Counted from the first letter of the stretch, positions 1 through 8,303 are shown. The stretch is 34,858 bases of DNA from Bacillota bacterium (GCA_023393095.1 JAEWMT010000100.1:1-34858), one strand, 5' to 3'. A program made the numbers and translations. Notes: generated from the letters alone by a model not told the origin.

Positions 1-1258
1 ACTGGATCCGATTACGGCAGCAGACTTCATTGCGACTCTGCAAAGATTAAACCGGGATTTTTCGATTACGATTATTATTGTAGAGCATCGGCTGGAGGAA
101 GTTTTACCGATTGCTGATCATGCGATGCTCTTAGAAAAAGGCAAACTTCTATATTATGATACACCGCGAAAAGTAGCAAAACAATTGAAGACTAATCATA
201 GAATGATGTGTGCAATGCCCTCTGCAGTAAGGCTGTATAATGCACTTCAGATAGACTCCTCATGTCCGTTAACGGTCAAAGAGGGAAGAAACTTTATTGA
301 GAATAACTTTAAAAATGAGATCAAAATCCTTACTGGACATCACGAGAGGAGCAGTAATGGTGCAAAAGTTTATCCTGAGGATACTTTGGAGAGTGTAACG
401 TATCAACGGAACAAAGATATTGCGCTGCAGTTAAAGGATGTCTGGTTTCGTTATTATAAGGATTCACCGGATGTACTAAAGGGTGCGGAGCTGACAGTTT
501 ATCAGAATGAAATATTCTGTATCCTTGGCGGAAATGCAGCTGGGAAATCAACTATGCTGGGAGTGGCTTCAGGAGTCCTTAAGCCTTATAGTGGTAACAT
601 CAGTCTGTTCGGTAAGAAAATGAAGGATTATAAGAATGGAACTCTTTATAAGAATAATCTGGCTATGCTTCCTCAGGATGTAGCTACCGTATTCTTAAGG
701 GATACTGTGGAAGAGGATTTAAAGGAACTTATGAAAGAGGAAGTATCCCTACCCTTTGATATCAGCAAACTTCTGCATAAGCATCCCTATGATCTGAGCG
801 GCGGAGAACAGCAGTTGTGTGCTCTGGCTAAGGTGTTAATGCAAAAACCCCGTATTTTATTACTGGATGAACCAACCAAGGGAATCGATGCATTTGCTAA
901 GAAGGGTATCTTAAAAATACTTCAGGATCTAAAAGCAATGGGGATGACGATTGTTATTGTGACTCATGATGTGGAATTTGCGGCTGGGTGTGCGGATCGT
1001 TGTGCATTATTCTTTGATGGAGCTATCACCTCAACAGATCCTCCTAGGCTTTTCTTTGCAGAAAACAGTTTTTATACTACTGCGGCAAACAGGATGACGC
1101 GGCAATTTTACAAGAATATAGTCACGATAGAAGATGCTGTGACGATATGCCAGTTGAATGGAGTGAAAGACGTTATGAAAGAGGAGATTAATGATGAAAA
1201 AGGTAATTCAATATGCGCTGCTGCTGATCGGGATTCCTGTGGTTATTCTGCTGGGTAA
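1..1258 (+). CDS. ECF transporter double ABC ATPase, 5'-truncated by window edge
   Basis: Energises uptake of a vitamin or metal as the cytoplasmic ATPase of an energy-coupling factor transporter. The reading frame is open from base 2, so the gene begins before the window. The first visible residues, LDPITA and then VEHRLEE, are the D-loop and H-loop of a first ABC domain. A second complete ABC domain follows: Walker A GGNAAGKST (about visible residues 176-184), Q-loop LPQD, signature LSGGEQQ (about 265-271), Walker B ILLLDEPTKGID and H-loop VTHD. Two ABC domains in one chain is the fused EcfA1/A2 or CbiO-type architecture. The 3' end overlaps the downstream S component by 68 bp, which is long for an operon overlap; the last 20 or so residues may be a lineage-specific tail. 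The substrate cannot be read from the ATPase. The transmembrane EcfT subunit is not in the window and may lie upstream. Confidence 0.88.
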   Translation, partial: LDPITAADFIATLQRLNRDFSITIIIVEHRLEEVLPIADHAMLLEKGKLLYYDTPRKVAKQLKTNHRMMCAMPSAVRLYNALQIDSSCPLTVKEGRNFIENNFKNEIKILTGHHERSSNGAKVYPEDTLESVTYQRNKDIALQLKDVWFRYYKDSPDVLKGAELTVYQNEIFCILGGNAAGKSTMLGVASGVLKPYSGNISLFGKKMKDYKNGTLYKNNLAMLPQDVATVFLRDTVEEDLKELMKEEVSLPFDISKLLHKHPYDLSGGEQQLCALAKVLMQKPRILLLDEPTKGIDAFAKKGILKILQDLKAMGMTIVIVTHDVEFAAGCADRCALFFDGAITSTDPPRLFFAENSFYTTAANRMTRQFYKNIVTIEDAVTICQLNGVKDVMKEEINDEKGNSICAAADRDSCGYSAG

Positions 1259-1868
1259 TATGATATTTAAAGAAAAACAGTATGCATTTGTATCACTGGC
1301 CATTGCTTTACTGGCTTGTGCGCCGTTTTTTATGAGCTTTGAGAGGAATAATAGGAATACCCATAAGCTTGTTATTATTGCGGTGATGGTGGCGATGTCG
1401 GTGGCTGGGCGGTTTGTTTTTGCTATGATTCCAGGCTTTAAGCCGGTTACTGCTATTGTGGTTATTACGGCAATGTATTTTGGAAGTGAAGCCGGATTTC
1501 TAACCGGAGCTTTGTCCGCTTTTATCTCTAACTTTTATTTTGGACAGGGGCCGTGGACGCCGTTTCAGATGTTTACCTGGGGGCTAATCGGATTGCTTGC
1601 AGGACTATTATCCGGGGCACTCAAGGGTAATAAGCTAATATTGGCGGTATATGGGGTGTTTGCAGGAGTGGTATTTTCGCTTCTGATGGATGTCTGGTCA
1701 GTACTCTGGTATCAGAATGAGTTTAACGGTAAGTTGTATCTTACCTCAATTCTATTGGCAATGCCTTATACAGCAGTCTATGCTGTTTCCAATGTAATTT
1801 TCCTGCTATGGCTTCGAAAGCCCATGGGAGAGAAGCTATCTCGAATTAAGTTGAAGTATGGGCTGTAA
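1191..1868 (+). CDS. ECF transporter S component (substrate-binding membrane protein)
   Basis: Predicted integral membrane substrate-capture subunit of the ECF transporter whose ATPase overlaps its 5' end. The 225 residues are almost entirely hydrophobic, with about six membrane segments. They include the conserved-looking stretch GQGPWTPFQMFTWGLIG, which I associate with the ECF S-component superfamily (cobalamin-type and related members). The start at 1191 is supported by GAGGAG five bases upstream; a second ATG follows immediately at 1194. The S component decides the substrate, but the substrate cannot be read from sequence alone; a cobalamin precursor or other vitamin is an inference. The gene ends 36 bp before a convergent gene, and no clear terminator hairpin lies between them. 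Confidence 0.8.
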   Translation: MMKKVIQYALLLIGIPVVILLGNMIFKEKQYAFVSLAIALLACAPFFMSFERNNRNTHKLVIIAVMVAMSVAGRFVFAMIPGFKPVTAIVVITAMYFGSEAGFLTGALSAFISNFYFGQGPWTPFQMFTWGLIGLLAGLLSGALKGNKLILAVYGVFAGVVFSLLMDVWSVLWYQNEFNGKLYLTSILLAMPYTAVYAVSNVIFLLWLRKPMGEKLSRIKLKYGL

Positions 1869-1903
1869 TATAAGAGCGGGGTGGCCTGATAATAATTTCT
1901 TAC

Positions 1904-2710
1904 TTAGAAAGCTTTCATATGATTGATACGATAGTTTCGTATTAAGAAGCCTATGACGACACAGATCGCGCAAGCAATGATACCGTTGGCCGGTGAAATA
2001 AGAATATTCCAGCTTGCGTTAATCCTAAAATGATCTTCCATTATAGTATATTGTACTGCGTTCGCGGTTGCGTGCAGTAGGACACAGGGCCAGATACATC
2101 TGGTAATTCGATATATTTCAGTAAAAAGGATACTCCAACAGAACATAATGATATAACCGGATATAATCAGATAGCCAGCGTTGCCATTGGGATAGAAAAA
2201 CAAATAGTATGGAACGTGCCAGGTACTCCAGATTAAGGCCGTTATTATGTAGATTAGGAAATCATTTGTATGGAGCTTTATTAATCGTTCTACCAGAAAA
2301 CCTCTCCAGGCAGTCTCTTCCAGGATTGTTCTAAAGAAATTAGATAGAAACCATACTCCAAAAGACAGTGTAAACTCCTTGAGAACAAAATGTGAAAAAT
2401 CAACAAGTTTAAAAACACTGCCGATACCGAGTAATAAAACCATACAGATTGGATATAAGAGCAGTGACAGCGCATACCACCGTACATTTCCTTTCAAATA
2501 AGGTTTTAAACCAACTGTTCTCCACTTACTTTTCTTCAATTTTGCGAATAGCAGAGCGGCAATGAATGGCGTAACCAACCATATGAGCGAGCCCAGAGAC
2601 TGTCCCTTTGGTTGATTTACCAGAATCGTATCGATGAATTTCCCAAACCACCCACAGAAAATAATAATAAAAGTAAATATGTAGATTCTTATTCTCAATT
2701 GTCTTTCCAT
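1904..2710 (-). CDS. CPBP family intramembrane protease (Abi/CAAX type)
   Basis: A multi-pass membrane protein of the CPBP family (CAAX-protease and bacteriocin-processing), which cleaves or protects against peptides within the membrane. All three motifs are present in the 268-residue product: EETAWR at about 131-136 (EExxxR), WSTWH at about 161-165 (FxxxH-like) and HATAN at about 213-217 (HxxxN). About seven to eight hydrophobic segments surround them. The ATG at 2710 has an AAGAGGAG ribosome binding site. It lies 55 bp downstream of a TetR gene on the same strand and probably shares its promoter. Members near regulators and exporters are often linked to bacteriocin self-immunity, but the substrate here is unknown. 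Confidence 0.88.
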   Translation of the reverse strand: MERQLRIRIYIFTFIIIFCGWFGKFIDTILVNQPKGQSLGSLIWLVTPFIAALLFAKLKKSKWRTVGLKPYLKGNVRWYALSLLLYPICMVLLLGIGSVFKLVDFSHFVLKEFTLSFGVWFLSNFFRTILEETAWRGFLVERLIKLHTNDFLIYIITALIWSTWHVPYYLFFYPNGNAGYLIISGYIIMFCWSILFTEIYRITRCIWPCVLLHATANAVQYTIMEDHFRINASWNILISPANGIIACAICVVIGFLIRNYRINHMKAF

Positions 2711-2765
2711 TTTATCAACTCCTCTTAATATAAATCTGACTTATATTATGAAAAACTCCATAAAA

Positions 2766-3326
2766 TTATAAGCATATAATATCTAGCAACCAATCGGAAC
2801 TTGGCAGTGGAGTATCCGTGTTTCGTACTTTTTCCTGAGCAACCCCTTGAATCGCACCGAAAAAAGCAACACATAAAGCATGCGGATTCCCGGATCTGAA
2901 TTGACCCATTCGTTGACCTGCTATTATGATTGGTATGCATTGACTGCCGATATCGTGTTTTTCTAATAAAGCTTTTGCTTCAGAAGGTATGCCTTCAGTA
3001 TGTAGGGCATCATCTATAAAGACAAACATTTTTGCATAGAACGGGTTGTTTTCTAATTGGTCAAGAGTATTTTCTAACATTGCCTTAAAATAATTCTTAG
3101 GATTGGTTTTTGCTGCCTCGAAATCATAAACCATTTTTTCAGTACCGATTTTGATAAGATTTAAATATAGATCATCCTTACTTTTAAAATAATGGAACAT
3201 TAGTCCTGAGCTGATTTCTGCTTTCTTTGCGATTGCCCGGGTGCTGATTCCGTAGTATCCCTTAGTAATAAATTCATCCAAGGACAGAGAGAGGATTTGA
3301 CCTATACGGATCTCCTTTTTTGCCAT
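2766..3326 (-). CDS. TetR/AcrR family transcriptional regulator
   Basis: A one-component repressor of 186 residues with an N-terminal TetR helix-turn-helix at about residues 27-50 (STRAIAKKAEISSGLMFHYF, the typical pattern) and an alpha-helical C-terminal ligand-binding region that I cannot assign. The ATG at 3326 has TTGAGGTG upstream. Its promoter and an overlapping 8+4+8 palindrome lie immediately upstream, which is classic for autorepression. The CPBP protease gene follows after 55 bp and is the likely co-regulated target. The inducer is unknown. Confidence 0.9.
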   Translation of the reverse strand: MAKKEIRIGQILSLSLDEFITKGYYGISTRAIAKKAEISSGLMFHYFKSKDDLYLNLIKIGTEKMVYDFEAAKTNPKNYFKAMLENTLDQLENNPFYAKMFVFIDDALHTEGIPSEAKALLEKHDIGSQCIPIIIAGQRMGQFRSGNPHALCVAFFGAIQGVAQEKVRNTDTPLPSSDWLLDIICL

Positions 3327-3345
3327 AATTCACCTCAAATATAAT

Positions 3346-3365
3346 AATTAAGCACTTGCTTAATT
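3346..3365. promoter_or_regulatory. Probable TetR operator palindrome
   Basis: Perfect inverted repeat: AATTAAGC (3346-3353), 4-base centre ACTT, GCTTAATT (3358-3365). It overlaps the -10 box of the tetR promoter and lies 20 bp upstream of the start codon, where an autorepressor would bind. Size and symmetry fit TetR operators; binding is inferred. Confidence 0.65.
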
Positions 3366-3391
3366 TTAATAAAGATAGTATTATTTGTCAA
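3363..3391 (-). promoter_or_regulatory. Sigma-A promoter of the tetR-CPBP unit
   Basis: Read leftward: -35 TTGACA (3391-3386), 17-bp spacer, -10 TAAAAT (3368-3363). This is a near-consensus vegetative promoter whose transcript would start in the palindrome at 3346-3365. Confidence 0.7.
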
Positions 3392-3399
3392 TAAAATAT

Positions 3400-3443
3400 G
3401 AATAAAAGGCAGAAACTATTTTCTAAGTTTCTGCCTTTTATTC
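3400..3443 (-). terminator. Rho-independent terminator of the ABC transporter unit
   Basis: An 18-bp perfect inverted repeat (3400-3417 with 3426-3443) and 8-base loop, containing a GGCAGAAACT core and AT-rich outer arms that supply a T-rich tail. It lies 25 bp after the stop of the leftward permease gene. The symmetric arms might work in both directions. Confidence 0.75.
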
Positions 3444-3468
3444 AAAATGCTGATAACTTACCATATTT

Positions 3469-4293
3469 CTATTTTGAAAGTTTCTTTTCAAAAAATGTCA
3501 GCAATTTATATAATCCGGTAGCCATAATACAAAGTATGACGATTGACATAACCACCCAATCGAGCTTAAATATCTGACTTCCATAGATAATCAGGTATCC
3601 AAGACCTGCTTTCGAAGCAAGAAACTCACCGATGATGACACCGACCAGGGAGAGGCCGATATTTACCTTCATCTGACTGATGATGGATGGAACATTGGAG
3701 GGGAGGACTACCTTGAACAATACATCCTTTTTTTTACCTCCCAGAGTATAGATCAGTTTAATCTTATCCTCTTCAATCGTCTTAAAGCTGGAATGTAGGT
3801 TTATGATGGTTCCGAAGACGGCAACAGCTATTGCACAGACAATAATTGTTTTCATATTATTACCCAGCCATACAATGAAAACCGGTGCCAGTGCTGATTT
3901 TGGGAGGCTGTTCAGGACGATCAGATAAGGCTCAAGTACCTTCGATACATTGTCATTCCACCATAATATCACTGCAATTAAAAGCCCAAAGACATTGACA
4001 AATGCAAAGCTTAACAGAGTCTCCCATAAGGTAATACCAATATGGTAGAAAAGCTGACCGGTTACAGACAATTCAATGATAGCTTTACAAACCCTGGTGG
4101 GGCTGGAAAATACGAAAGAATTTAGGATGCCTAGTCTTGTGGTTATCTCCCATACAAGTATGAAGCTGATCAGGATGATGGCTTGGTAAAAACGAACCCA
4201 CCATTTCTGCTGCCTATGTCTTTTAAGAAATGCCAACTGAGCAGCGGAAACATCTAAACTGTTATTTTTAACTTGTTTGCTTTTCCTGGTCAT
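3469..4293 (-). CDS. ABC transporter permease, NitT/TauT (SsuC/ThiX-like) family
   Basis: Membrane subunit of an uptake ABC transporter for a small anion or vitamin precursor (nitrate, taurine, aliphatic sulfonate or thiamine pyrimidine types belong to this family). The 274 residues carry about six membrane helices and the cytoplasmic EAA-type coupling loop around LGGKKKDVLFKVVLPSNVPS. The gene overlaps the ATPase gene by 26 bp, so the two are co-translated. No substrate-binding protein gene is adjacent, which leaves the substrate open. A strong terminator follows the stop codon. Confidence 0.88.
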   Translation of the reverse strand: MTRKSKQVKNNSLDVSAAQLAFLKRHRQQKWWVRFYQAIILISFILVWEITTRLGILNSFVFSSPTRVCKAIIELSVTGQLFYHIGITLWETLLSFAFVNVFGLLIAVILWWNDNVSKVLEPYLIVLNSLPKSALAPVFIVWLGNNMKTIIVCAIAVAVFGTIINLHSSFKTIEEDKIKLIYTLGGKKKDVLFKVVLPSNVPSIISQMKVNIGLSLVGVIIGEFLASKAGLGYLIIYGSQIFKLDWVVMSIVILCIMATGLYKLLTFFEKKLSK

Positions 4294-5053
4294 GCCTAGT
4301 TAGCTCCTTCCATATCAGATTAAAATACTCGCTGAATTCGGGTGCGCTTCTGGCAGTTAAAGGAGTACGGTTTTCTATGGAAAGATTGACATCAAATACC
4401 TGATTTACGGTTCCTGGACGTGAAGATAATACAATAACGCGGTCCGCCATGCTGACAGCTTCCGAGATATCGTGTGTAATTAAGATTGCTGTTTTTTTCT
4501 CTTTACGAATAATACCCCAGATATCATCCGCAACTTCTAGGCGGGTCTGATAATCCAGGGCAGAAAATGGCTCATCAAGAAGAAGAATATCCGGTTCCAG
4601 CAGCAGAGTACGGATTAGTGCAGCTCTTTGCCTCATTCCTCCTGATAACTCGGGTGGAAAGGAGTCTTGAAAGGTAATCAGACCATAAGTATTTAATAAT
4701 TCATTTATTTGTACATAGCTGTTGTCAGACAGCTTATGCTGTATTTCCAATCCAAGGGTTACATTTTTCAGAGTATTGCGCCAATCCAACAGTTGATCCT
4801 TCTGGAGCATATATCCAATGTTTTTACCGGAGGACTTAATATCCTTACCATTGATATATATAAAACCACTACTGGGAAAGAGAAGACCGGCTATCAAAGA
4901 GAGAAGAGTTGATTTGCCGCAGCCGCTGGGCCCTACGATTGCAACGAATTCACCTTCATTTACATGAAAAGAAACATCGAATAATGCTGGTGTTTCCCCC
5001 GTTGGACTATGATAGGTATAACTGAGGTGATCGATTTTCAATAATTCGCCCAT
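4268..5053 (-). CDS. ABC transporter ATP-binding protein, NitT/TauT (SsuB/TauB-like) family
   Basis: ATPase partner of the overlapping permease. The 261-residue product has Walker A GPSGCGKST, a Q-loop MLQKD, signature LSGGMRQR, Walker B ILLLDEPFSALD and H-loop ITHD followed by ISEA, the usual arrangement of nitrate/taurine/sulfonate-type importers. The ATG at 5053 has GGAGG six bases upstream. The M23-like gene ends 79 bp upstream on the same strand. A TATAAT box read leftward at 5087-5082 could give the transporter its own promoter, but its -35 is poor, so read-through from the PadR promoter is also possible. Confidence 0.9.
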   Translation of the reverse strand: MGELLKIDHLSYTYHSPTGETPALFDVSFHVNEGEFVAIVGPSGCGKSTLLSLIAGLLFPSSGFIYINGKDIKSSGKNIGYMLQKDQLLDWRNTLKNVTLGLEIQHKLSDNSYVQINELLNTYGLITFQDSFPPELSGGMRQRAALIRTLLLEPDILLLDEPFSALDYQTRLEVADDIWGIIRKEKKTAILITHDISEAVSMADRVIVLSSRPGTVNQVFDVNLSIENRTPLTARSAPEFSEYFNLIWKELTRHDQEKQTS

Positions 5054-5132
5054 AGTATTCCTCCATATTTGCTTATACAGTATTATATGAAGGGGAAAAG
5101 GAGAGGTTACATGCAGAATATATGACCCAGCC

Positions 5133-6116
5133 TTAGTATTTACGGTTTTTTATTGGTACAAAACCATTTCCAAATGTAAATGGAATTCCATCTCCTCTCC
5201 AGTAGTCACCATTCTTACTCTCAGAGATCTGCATATGAATATGAGGTCTTGGAGTTAGTCCGGAATTACCGACCCTGCCAAGCTCAGTGCCTGTTTTTAT
5301 GGTATCTCCAATTTTGACCGATACACTACTCTTTTGTAAATGCCCTATTACTAGATAATTAATTCTACTCTTTATTACAACATGATTTCCCACATTATAA
5401 GGCATTTTTTTAGGAAATGGACAATTATCTTCAATATCATCCTTAACATCGATTACAATACCATCGATTGGTGAATACACCTTTTTATAAAAGATTTCAT
5501 AGTCCTTATTATTGGACAAAGTGCTTTTTACTGTTCTTCCATTACTTTTCATCTCTACAATGTCGACGGCAAATCTCATCGATTTATAAGTGTTATTCTT
5601 ACCATGAATACTTCCCTTATAATGATAATTCATTAAGGAGCAGATACTGCCATCCCCTCCATCAGTGATCAGGTATGTACCGTTTTTGCACGGAAAAGCG
5701 ATATTTAAAATTTCATCATTGGAACCTTTGCTTGCCCTTGTAATTGACTGATAAATCCTCAGATGAAGGTGCAACAAGATAATATTTGCTGTTATTCCGG
5801 CTACTATCAGAATGCAATCTGCAGTAGAGATTAAGTACACCAATTTGTGAAGGCCTAATATTATCTTTTGAAAGAATGAGTATAGTCCTACAATTCCCCA
5901 AAGAAGGATATATAACCATCTTAATTGATAATAAGTAAATTCCCAGGAACCAGCTTGATATAAAAGCCACAATATATTTCCTACCAGTAAATAGTATACG
6001 CTGTATACAAAAATATTAATATTGGAAGCCACAGGCAATGAGATTAGCAAACTCAAGGGTAAAAGTATATGAGATATCAATATAAGAAGAAAAATCTGAA
6101 TTCTACTTAGAAACAT
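5133..6116 (-). CDS. Membrane protein with C-terminal M23 (LytM-like) domain, altered metal ligand
   Basis: The N-terminal half has about four membrane segments (roughly residues 5-115). The C-terminal half is an M23/LytM-type fold that normally cuts peptidoglycan cross-bridges: VYSPIDGIVIDV, GNHVVIKS, GHLQKSS (His about 259), GVxxGDTIKTG-like turn, LGRVGNSG and the HIH motif (about 292-294). The first metal motif, normally HxxxD, reads RFAVD (about 181-185), so the zinc-ligand His is replaced by Arg. I recall related membrane M23 proteins with a similar RxAxD motif, so this may be a subfamily trait rather than decay; the enzyme may be inactive or use metal differently. I prefer the ATG at 6116 (GTGAGG six bases upstream) over a GTG at 6128. 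It overlaps the PadR gene by 14 bp and is translationally coupled to it. Confidence 0.8.
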   Translation of the reverse strand: MFLSRIQIFLLILISHILLPLSLLISLPVASNINIFVYSVYYLLVGNILWLLYQAGSWEFTYYQLRWLYILLWGIVGLYSFFQKIILGLHKLVYLISTADCILIVAGITANIILLHLHLRIYQSITRASKGSNDEILNIAFPCKNGTYLITDGGDGSICSLMNYHYKGSIHGKNNTYKSMRFAVDIVEMKSNGRTVKSTLSNNKDYEIFYKKVYSPIDGIVIDVKDDIEDNCPFPKKMPYNVGNHVVIKSRINYLVIGHLQKSSVSVKIGDTIKTGTELGRVGNSGLTPRPHIHMQISESKNGDYWRGDGIPFTFGNGFVPIKNRKY

Positions 6117-6669
6117 CTGTATCCTCACTTTCTAATAATTGAAGTGCTTCCTCTGCCCATGAAAGTAAACTATTATAATACGATTTACCTAACATCGTGG
6201 AGATGGACCAATATTCACTTTTATTCTGATCTGCAACTTTGCGTTTGTATTGTTCTGCATTCTCTTCAGAGTGGTCAATAGCATTAAGTAATTCCTTACA
6301 GGTATCTATTACCTTTTTTAGAATCTTGATATTATCCTGTTTATGGTTCTCACCTGCAAAAAATATTTGTAGAAATAAAGGGTGTCTCAATGATAATTCT
6401 TCGCTGATATGGTCTTTCAGTAACCAATCATGTAATTCTTTATTCCCGACCTCCGTGATGTGATAGATTTTTTTATTTGGTTTTCCATTCTGAACTATTT
6501 CCTTTGAATTAATCCAACCAATCGTCTGCATCATATTTAATTCTCTATATATCTGGCTTGTGGTGGCATTCCATCCTAAATAAAGGGAATTCCTAAATGT
6601 TTTATCCAAATCATATCCCGTCATATCACAATAATTTAATAAACCCAATAATCCATGTTTTAAAGACAT
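6103..6669 (-). CDS. PadR family transcriptional regulator
   Basis: A 188-residue regulator with an N-terminal winged helix (about 1-80, including SLKHGLLGLLNY, TSQIYRELNMMQTIGWI and the wing ending KKIYHITEVG) and a C-terminal helical dimerisation region (about 90-180) of the Vir_act_alpha_C type. PadR proteins usually repress membrane transporters or stress proteins and their own gene. A near-consensus promoter followed by a long perfect palindrome lies upstream, which fits autorepression. It overlaps the downstream membrane M23-like gene, which is therefore the likely co-regulated target; the NitT-type transporter may be in the same unit. Confidence 0.92.
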   Translation of the reverse strand: MSLKHGLLGLLNYCDMTGYDLDKTFRNSLYLGWNATTSQIYRELNMMQTIGWINSKEIVQNGKPNKKIYHITEVGNKELHDWLLKDHISEELSLRHPLFLQIFFAGENHKQDNIKILKKVIDTCKELLNAIDHSEENAEQYKRKVADQNKSEYWSISTMLGKSYYNSLLSWAEEALQLLESEDTDVSK

Positions 6670-6692
6670 ACGATATCACCCAACCTTTTATT

Positions 6693-6729
6693 TATATTCC
6701 ACATGTATATATTCTACATGTGGAATATA
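6693..6729. promoter_or_regulatory. Probable PadR operator palindrome
   Basis: Perfect 15-bp arms (6693-6707 and 6715-6729) around a 7-base centre, with core ATTCCACATGTA and TACATGTGGAAT. PadR operators typically have ATGT and ACAT elements, seen here in both arms. A third half-site, ATATTCCA, sits at 6740-6747 beside the -10 box. The site covers the predicted transcription start and early leader. Confidence 0.72.
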
Positions 6730-6736
6730 TGCATAC

Positions 6737-6765
6737 ATAATATTCCATCAAAACAAAAATGTCAA
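6737..6765 (-). promoter_or_regulatory. Sigma-A promoter of the padR unit
   Basis: Read leftward: -35 TTGACA (6765-6760), 17-bp spacer, -10 TATTAT (6742-6737). The operator palindrome begins 7 bp downstream. Confidence 0.72.
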
Positions 6766-7175
6766 TAACTATTTATCAGTTCTACATTTATAAGTTATGA
6801 TAAGTGATTATTTAGCGCAATCAACAAAATCGGCATTATGATATTTCCGAAGAAGATGAACATTATATTCGCCTTAGAAAATACAAAATGTTATACTTTA
6901 TGTTTACTGTTTAGATTCAAAGAAATTACAGCTACCACTTAATCCTTGATAAAAAAAATTGCGCATGATAAACTTTAGTTTAGAGTTTTGTTTAAAATGT
7001 ATTTAAAGAAAAACCAAGCACGCATTGAATTTAGTTGGGATAAGATTGAACGGAAAAAAGATGGGATATATAGCAGTATACTTTAGATACTAGGGATTAC
7101 ATTGCGATATTCTGAGAAAAAAGGATTTAAAAGCGTTCAATTAGTTATAATTAGGAAGAACAGGAGAGACGTAAG
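6766..7175. other. Intergenic region without a recognised gene
   Basis: AT-rich 410 bp between divergent units. Two short rightward reading frames of about 28 codons occur (from about 6857 and 6998), but neither has a ribosome binding site; the second (about 6998-7087) has protein-like composition and could be a gene remnant. A TATAAT at 7146-7151 could be the -10 of the DUF4317 gene, but no good -35 is visible. Confidence 0.4.
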
Positions 7176-8303
7176 ATGATAAATAGTGAGATATTAGAAA
7201 TTAGAAAGCAATTCAATCATGAAAACTGTGCCATTACAAAAGTAAGCGGTTGTTACGTGGATGGAGAGAAGACGATAAAAACAAAATTTACAGAATCCTT
7301 TTTATGTATGCCGGAGGAAGAAACCTTCAAATATTTCGAAATATTTAAAAAAACCTTGTCAGGAAGTCTGGGTAAAAATATGATCAATATGGAATTTCCC
7401 ACTGACTCGGAATTTAACGGCGGAACACAGGAATTTCTGCTAAAGCTCAGGGATAGTGAGCTAAAGGATGAAACACTGATTGATGAGTTCTATGAAAAAG
7501 TTGTTCAGTTATATGATTATCCAGGTAATTATTTGATACTTCTTCTTTACGCAGCCTATGATGTTCCTGGTAAAACAAATGATAAAATACGAATGGAGGA
7601 TGCTTCTGACGAAGTATATCGCTATATCCTCTGCTCGATTTGTCCGGTCAAGCTGTCGAAGCCGGGCTTAAGCTATAATGACGAGACGAATCAGATTCAG
7701 AAGCGTATTCAGGACTGGGTAGTCGATGTACCGGCGAATGGCTTTCTGTTTCCGGCATTCAATGATCGAAGCGCAGATATACATAATATATTATATTATT
7801 CCAAAGATTCCGAAGAACTGCATGATGAATTCGTAAATCAGCTCCTTGGATGTGGACTCCCATTATCAGCAGGAGTTCAAAAGGAGACCTTTCAAACGCT
7901 GATTAAGGAGACACTTGGAGAAGAATGTGAGTATGAAATTGTAAAAAACATTCACGAAAAATTGAATGAGATCATAGAAGAACACAAAATTCAGGAAATT
8001 CCAGAGCCGCTTGCTTTAGATAAAACAGAGGTAAAAAATCTCTTTACCGATTGTGGTGTGGAGGAGGAAAAGCTGGTTGCTTTCGATCAAAACTACGAGA
8101 AAATGGCAGGAGAAAACGTATCCTTACTTGCATCCAATCTTGCAAGTACCAGAGTATTTGAAGTAAAGACACCTGACGTAATTATTAAGGTGGATCCCGA
8201 GCATACGGAGTTGGTACAGACAAAAATCGTAGATGGACGTAAATGCCTTGTGATAGAAATCACGGATCAGGTAGAAGTGAATGGAATAGCGGTTAAGGCT
8301 TAA
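7176..8303 (+). CDS. DUF4317 family protein
   Basis: A 375-residue soluble protein that I recognise as the DUF4317 family of Clostridia, whose function is not known. Visible features are an acidic composition, no signal peptide, no membrane segment, and family-like blocks: the N-terminal ILEIRKQFNHENCAI with a VSGCYVDGEK motif, PGNYLILLLYAAYDVPGKT in the middle, and CPVKLSKPGLSY followed by a FLFPAFNDRSADIH block. Start: ATG at 7176, with AGGAGAG seven bases upstream. The next gene encodes an 83-residue hydrophilic protein 88 bp downstream. Whether the two are co-transcribed is not clear from sequence. Confidence 0.82.
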   Translation: MINSEILEIRKQFNHENCAITKVSGCYVDGEKTIKTKFTESFLCMPEEETFKYFEIFKKTLSGSLGKNMINMEFPTDSEFNGGTQEFLLKLRDSELKDETLIDEFYEKVVQLYDYPGNYLILLLYAAYDVPGKTNDKIRMEDASDEVYRYILCSICPVKLSKPGLSYNDETNQIQKRIQDWVVDVPANGFLFPAFNDRSADIHNILYYSKDSEELHDEFVNQLLGCGLPLSAGVQKETFQTLIKETLGEECEYEIVKNIHEKLNEIIEEHKIQEIPEPLALDKTEVKNLFTDCGVEEEKLVAFDQNYEKMAGENVSLLASNLASTRVFEVKTPDVIIKVDPEHTELVQTKIVDGRKCLVIEITDQVEVNGIAVKA

